A DNA stretch of 64,000 nt. It comes from Photobacterium piscicola. Lineage in GTDB: Bacteria; Pseudomonadota; Gammaproteobacteria; Enterobacterales; Vibrionaceae. The position numbers and the translations under genes are program-made. The stretch lies in assembly GCF_900166965.1 (NCBI RefSeq), contig NZ_FUZI01000005.1:178271-242270 (forward strand), given 5' to 3'. Positions 61,260 to 64,000 of this stretch are shown here, in pieces. The notes under the pieces are model-generated. The model made no database searches. It was not told the origin of the DNA and was given only the letters and a program-made list of their open reading frames with translations. The stretch's first letter is position 1; each line of letters starts with the position of its first letter.

Positions 61260-62921
61260 TTACTTATCTTCTGGAAACCATTCATTAACCAATGAACGTG
61301 AACGTTCAATCTCTTGTTGCCACGTTTGATCACTGACGACTGTTGGTTTCAATAAAATAACCAATTCTGTTTTTTGCTTCACTTTATTAATGTTACGAAA
61401 CAAATTACCCACCACTGGAATATCACCTAATAGTGGTACTTTTGAAACTTGATCTGTCATTGCGGTTTTCATCAAGCCACCAATCACAACCACATCACCA
61501 CTACGTGCATGAATAATTGAATCAGATTCACGAATAGTACTTTTCGCTAATGGTAATTGGTACACACCAAACTTAGCGCCAAGATCGACCGCTTTGATTT
61601 CATTTTTAATGTCAACCACCGCCGGATGAATATGCAACAACACTCCACCTTGATCATCAATTTGCGGCGTAACATCTAAGGAAATCCCAGAGAAAAAGGG
61701 CGTTAATTCAATATCAGGCGCCGCAGTGCTGTTATCACCAGAGACATTACTGCTCGATACATTGGTGACAAAATATTCATCACCACCCACTTTGATCACC
61801 GCTTTTTGATTATTTGCCGCCGTCACTCGTGGGCTTGATAGCACATTAAGATCCCCTTGAGTTTCAAGAAAACTTAATACAGAGGTAAAATTACCATCAC
61901 TGATCGTAATATTGGTTTGGCCACCAAGCAGGTTTGAAACCGCATTACCGCCCGGTAATGCAGCAATGGCTGAGGCATCAATGATAGGTGTTGAACCAAC
62001 CACAATATTGGTTCCGCCAATACTGCGACTGATATTCTGCCAATTAATTCCTTGCTGATAGCTGTCATTCAACGTTACTTCCATGATCTTGGCTTCAAGT
62101 ACCACTTGTCGAATTAAACGTTGTTGGGAAATACCCAAAAATTGTTTTACTTCACGTAATTCATTGGGAAAAGCACGCACAGAAATCAAGCCTGCCTGTG
62201 GCGAGACCATCACATTTCGACCATCACCATGACCAATCATACCCCGTACAACTTTTTCTAGCTGTTGCCAAAAGTCACTTTCAGAGGTGGTTTTTATGGT
62301 TGTTCCACCTGTAGTAGTACTGAGATCTTGATTTAAAATGGCATCATTATTGTCAACATCTACGCTGGTATTGTTTTCATTTGCTATTGAACCGGTCGTA
62401 ATTGAGGTTAAGGACACCCCTTGACGCTGCAACTGTAAATAATCAACAGCAATAATATCGGTGCGCAGTGTGGCAGGAAAAACCTGAATAATATTACCTT
62501 TACGGGTAATGCTATACCCATAAACATCATCAACAACATTGAGCACTTCATCTAATGTGACATCTTTTAACTGCAAGCTAATCAAGCCATTAACATTTGG
62601 ATGGATCACTATATTAAATGGTGTGCCTTGCACTAAACTCGAAAAGAATACGTTGGCATCGACATTACGGGCATTCACTCGAAATCGTTTTTCTAATGCA
62701 TGCGTAGGCAGCACTTGATCGGTATCGAGTGCGGGCATTAAATCAGCATTGACTGCGTCAGGTAATGCGAGCAGTGGTCGACTGGCTGCATCATTAGCTG
62801 CTTGGTTAAGTGTTTGTTGTATAGCAACTGGAGCTTGGTGCCCCATTTGGGTAGAGCACCCCATTAATGAAGTGATAACCACACCAAGTATGATTCGTTG
62901 CATATTTTTATATCCCTTCAT
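61260..62921 (-). CDS. mshL: MshL, outer-membrane secretin
   Basis: Forms the outer-membrane pore for the pilus. A lipoprotein-type signal peptide ends LMGC. N-terminal secretin domains (about 85-270) precede the secretin core (about 300-540) with VPLLGDIPVVGNLFR, the typical C-terminal motif. The ATG at 62921 overlaps the mshK stop (ATGA); the in-frame ATG at 62903 with AAGGGA upstream is an alternative. 553 residues. Confidence 0.94.
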   Translation of the reverse strand: MKGYKNMQRIILGVVITSLMGCSTQMGHQAPVAIQQTLNQAANDAASRPLLALPDAVNADLMPALDTDQVLPTHALEKRFRVNARNVDANVFFSSLVQGTPFNIVIHPNVNGLISLQLKDVTLDEVLNVVDDVYGYSITRKGNIIQVFPATLRTDIIAVDYLQLQRQGVSLTSITTGSIANENNTSVDVDNNDAILNQDLSTTTGGTTIKTTSESDFWQQLEKVVRGMIGHGDGRNVMVSPQAGLISVRAFPNELREVKQFLGISQQRLIRQVVLEAKIMEVTLNDSYQQGINWQNISRSIGGTNIVVGSTPIIDASAIAALPGGNAVSNLLGGQTNITISDGNFTSVLSFLETQGDLNVLSSPRVTAANNQKAVIKVGGDEYFVTNVSSSNVSGDNSTAAPDIELTPFFSGISLDVTPQIDDQGGVLLHIHPAVVDIKNEIKAVDLGAKFGVYQLPLAKSTIRESDSIIHARSGDVVVIGGLMKTAMTDQVSKVPLLGDIPVVGNLFRNINKVKQKTELVILLKPTVVSDQTWQQEIERSRSLVNEWFPEDK

Positions 62922-63259
62922 TGCTTAATATCGGTGCTAAATAGCGACAATTGCCACTGTTTTTTATTGCGGGTTAATATCACTGAACTGTCATTAATTC
63001 GACTGACTCTATAGCCTGTTATATAACTGCCAACCGCCACTGTTTGACCACTTAAAATGGCACGACATTGCGGCTCACAAATAACACTTTGTAATTGAGG
63101 TAATGCCGAACGCGAGTGGAGTGATGATGATCGTTGTTGTGTCCATGATAATGGTGCCGTAGGATCTTGCTGCGCGTGTACCTTTACCCCATAAAATAAA
63201 CAGTAGATAACACATCCTGTTACTGTATATTTACCCACCAATAAAATCCTTACTTTCAC
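62918..63259 (-). CDS. mshK: MshK, PilP-like periplasmic protein
   Basis: Small protein expected to connect the inner-membrane MshI/J complex to the MshL secretin. A signal peptide (ending VHA) is followed by the PilP-like segment QQDPTAPL and a short beta domain. The start is uncertain: GTG at 63259 overlaps mshJ by 29 nt; GTG at 63238, after AAGG, is a reasonable alternative. 113 residues at most. Confidence 0.85.
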   Translation of the reverse strand: MKVRILLVGKYTVTGCVIYCLFYGVKVHAQQDPTAPLSWTQQRSSSLHSRSALPQLQSVICEPQCRAILSGQTVAVGSYITGYRVSRINDSSVILTRNKKQWQLSLFSTDIKQ

Positions 63260-63869
63260 CTAATGTATAGAGTTCTAGCTCAATACTAGCCCATGGATAT
63301 CGCGTTACTTGATAGTTTAAATTGCGCCAATAATACTTCACGGGTAACGCTTCAATCTGGGTTAAATAACGAATTACATCAAAGTATTTCCCTTCAAATG
63401 TCATTCGTAATGGATGAATAAAATAGCCTTGATCATTACCATTCATCAGTTGCATCGCAGGTAATGACACCATCGTTTGTAAACGCAAACCATGACTGTG
63501 ACGTAATACTTGTTCCAGTAAATACGGCATTTTAGTGGGTGAAACTAATCGACCTATCGTCTGTTGTAACTGCAGTTCTAATTGCGCATCTTTACTAGTC
63601 AATAAATTGATTTGATTATCAATTTTTTTATTGGGGCTTTGTGCTAATTTTTGCTGTAAACGCTGAATATCATGTTTAACCGTTATAATATTATTGGCCG
63701 TAACACGAATAGTATTGGTCTGATTTTGCAATTGCAGCCATTGTGGCTCAAGCACCATAAACACCCCAATGAAGAAAATTGCCATCCAACCAGAAATTGC
63801 AATCAGCCATTGTTCACGTGCAGATAAACCACTGAATCGTTGTTGCCATTCATACCAGATAATCTTCAT
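63231..63869 (-). CDS. mshJ: MshJ, PilO-like inner-membrane protein
   Basis: Bitopic protein of the alignment complex. One membrane helix (about 24-42), then a coiled coil (about 45-110) and a ferredoxin-like domain, as in PilO/GspM. 212 residues. Its ATG lies one base past the stop of the upstream gene (TAGATG). Confidence 0.9.
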   Translation of the reverse strand: MKIIWYEWQQRFSGLSAREQWLIAISGWMAIFFIGVFMVLEPQWLQLQNQTNTIRVTANNIITVKHDIQRLQQKLAQSPNKKIDNQINLLTSKDAQLELQLQQTIGRLVSPTKMPYLLEQVLRHSHGLRLQTMVSLPAMQLMNGNDQGYFIHPLRMTFEGKYFDVIRYLTQIEALPVKYYWRNLNYQVTRYPWASIELELYTLGESKDFIGG

Positions 63870-64000
63870 CTAAAGCGCCCCTTCTATACGTTGGGCTTGC
63901 AAGGTGAAGGTAACTTGGTTGTCCTTATCTCGGCCAATATTAAGTAACTGAAATCGCCGTTGAGCCAAGGTCGAATAACGATTAAATGTCCCTAACCAAC
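63870..64000 (-). CDS. MshI-type (PilN-like) protein, C-terminal end (partial)
   Basis: Reading back from a TAG at 63872-63870, the minus strand is open to the window edge for about 42 codons. The translated end reads LLNIGRDKDNQVTFTLQAQR and then IEGAL. By position before mshJ it is MshI or its small companion (MshI2), PilN-like inner-membrane proteins. Too short for a firm family assignment. Confidence 0.75.
   Translation of the reverse strand, partial: WLGTFNRYSTLAQRRFQLLNIGRDKDNQVTFTLQAQRIEGAL

Overview
The window is a chromosomal segment of a moderately AT-rich gammaproteobacterium, most likely Vibrionaceae. Genus is not proven; Photobacterium or a close relative fits best. The evidence is Vibrio-type housekeeping proteins (SspA, LpoA, DegQ/DegS, MgtE next to npr), a complete-looking MSHA type IV pilus locus ending against mreB, and gamma-type gene blocks (mla-kdsD-lpt-rpoN-hpf-ptsN-rapZ-npr). 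Nearly everything is core envelope, division, translation or quality-control machinery. I see no prophage, insertion sequence, CRISPR array, tRNA or rRNA.

Layout. 1-7344 (minus): the 5' part of the dcw division/cell-wall cluster, mraZ-rsmH-ftsL-ftsI-murE-murF-mraY (mraY runs off the left edge), preceded by a three-box MraZ operator. 7460-7907 (minus): RNase P RNA with promoter and terminator. 8047-12360: rsmI facing lpoA-yraN-diaA-dolP. 12381-16203 (minus): sspAB and the cytochrome bc1 operon petABC. 16204-16680: non-coding, with a perfect 16-copy 7-bp tandem repeat. 16681-17690 (minus): rpsI/rplM with a structured leader. 17817-22350: zapE, zapG, degQ (with a sigma-E-like promoter overlapped by a perfect palindrome) and degS. 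22373-27054 (minus): murA-ibaG and mlaFEDCB. 27583-34849 (plus): caxA-kdsD-lptCAB-rpoN-hpf-ptsN-rapZ-npr, in which kdsC is missing. 35132-36493: mgtE. 36582-40117: the TldE/TldD protease pair around darP. From 38669 to the right edge (25 kb) every gene is on the minus strand: msh pilus genes, then mreBCD, maf, rng, yhdP, a nitrilase-family amidase and tldD.

The genes form a coherent envelope programme: precursor synthesis (murA, murE, murF, mraY), septal and lateral wall synthesis (ftsI, ftsL, mreBCD, lpoA, zapE, zapG), LPS export (lptABC, kdsD), phospholipid transport (mla, yhdP), envelope stress proteolysis (degQ, degS) and surface attachment (msh). The most unusual points are the heptamer repeat, the degQ palindrome, loss of kdsC from the lpt operon, absence of mshB and mshF with a 590-bp very AT-rich gap in their place, paired RNA hairpins behind the major pilin gene, and a glycine-to-histidine change in the predicted cyclic-di-GMP motif of MshE.
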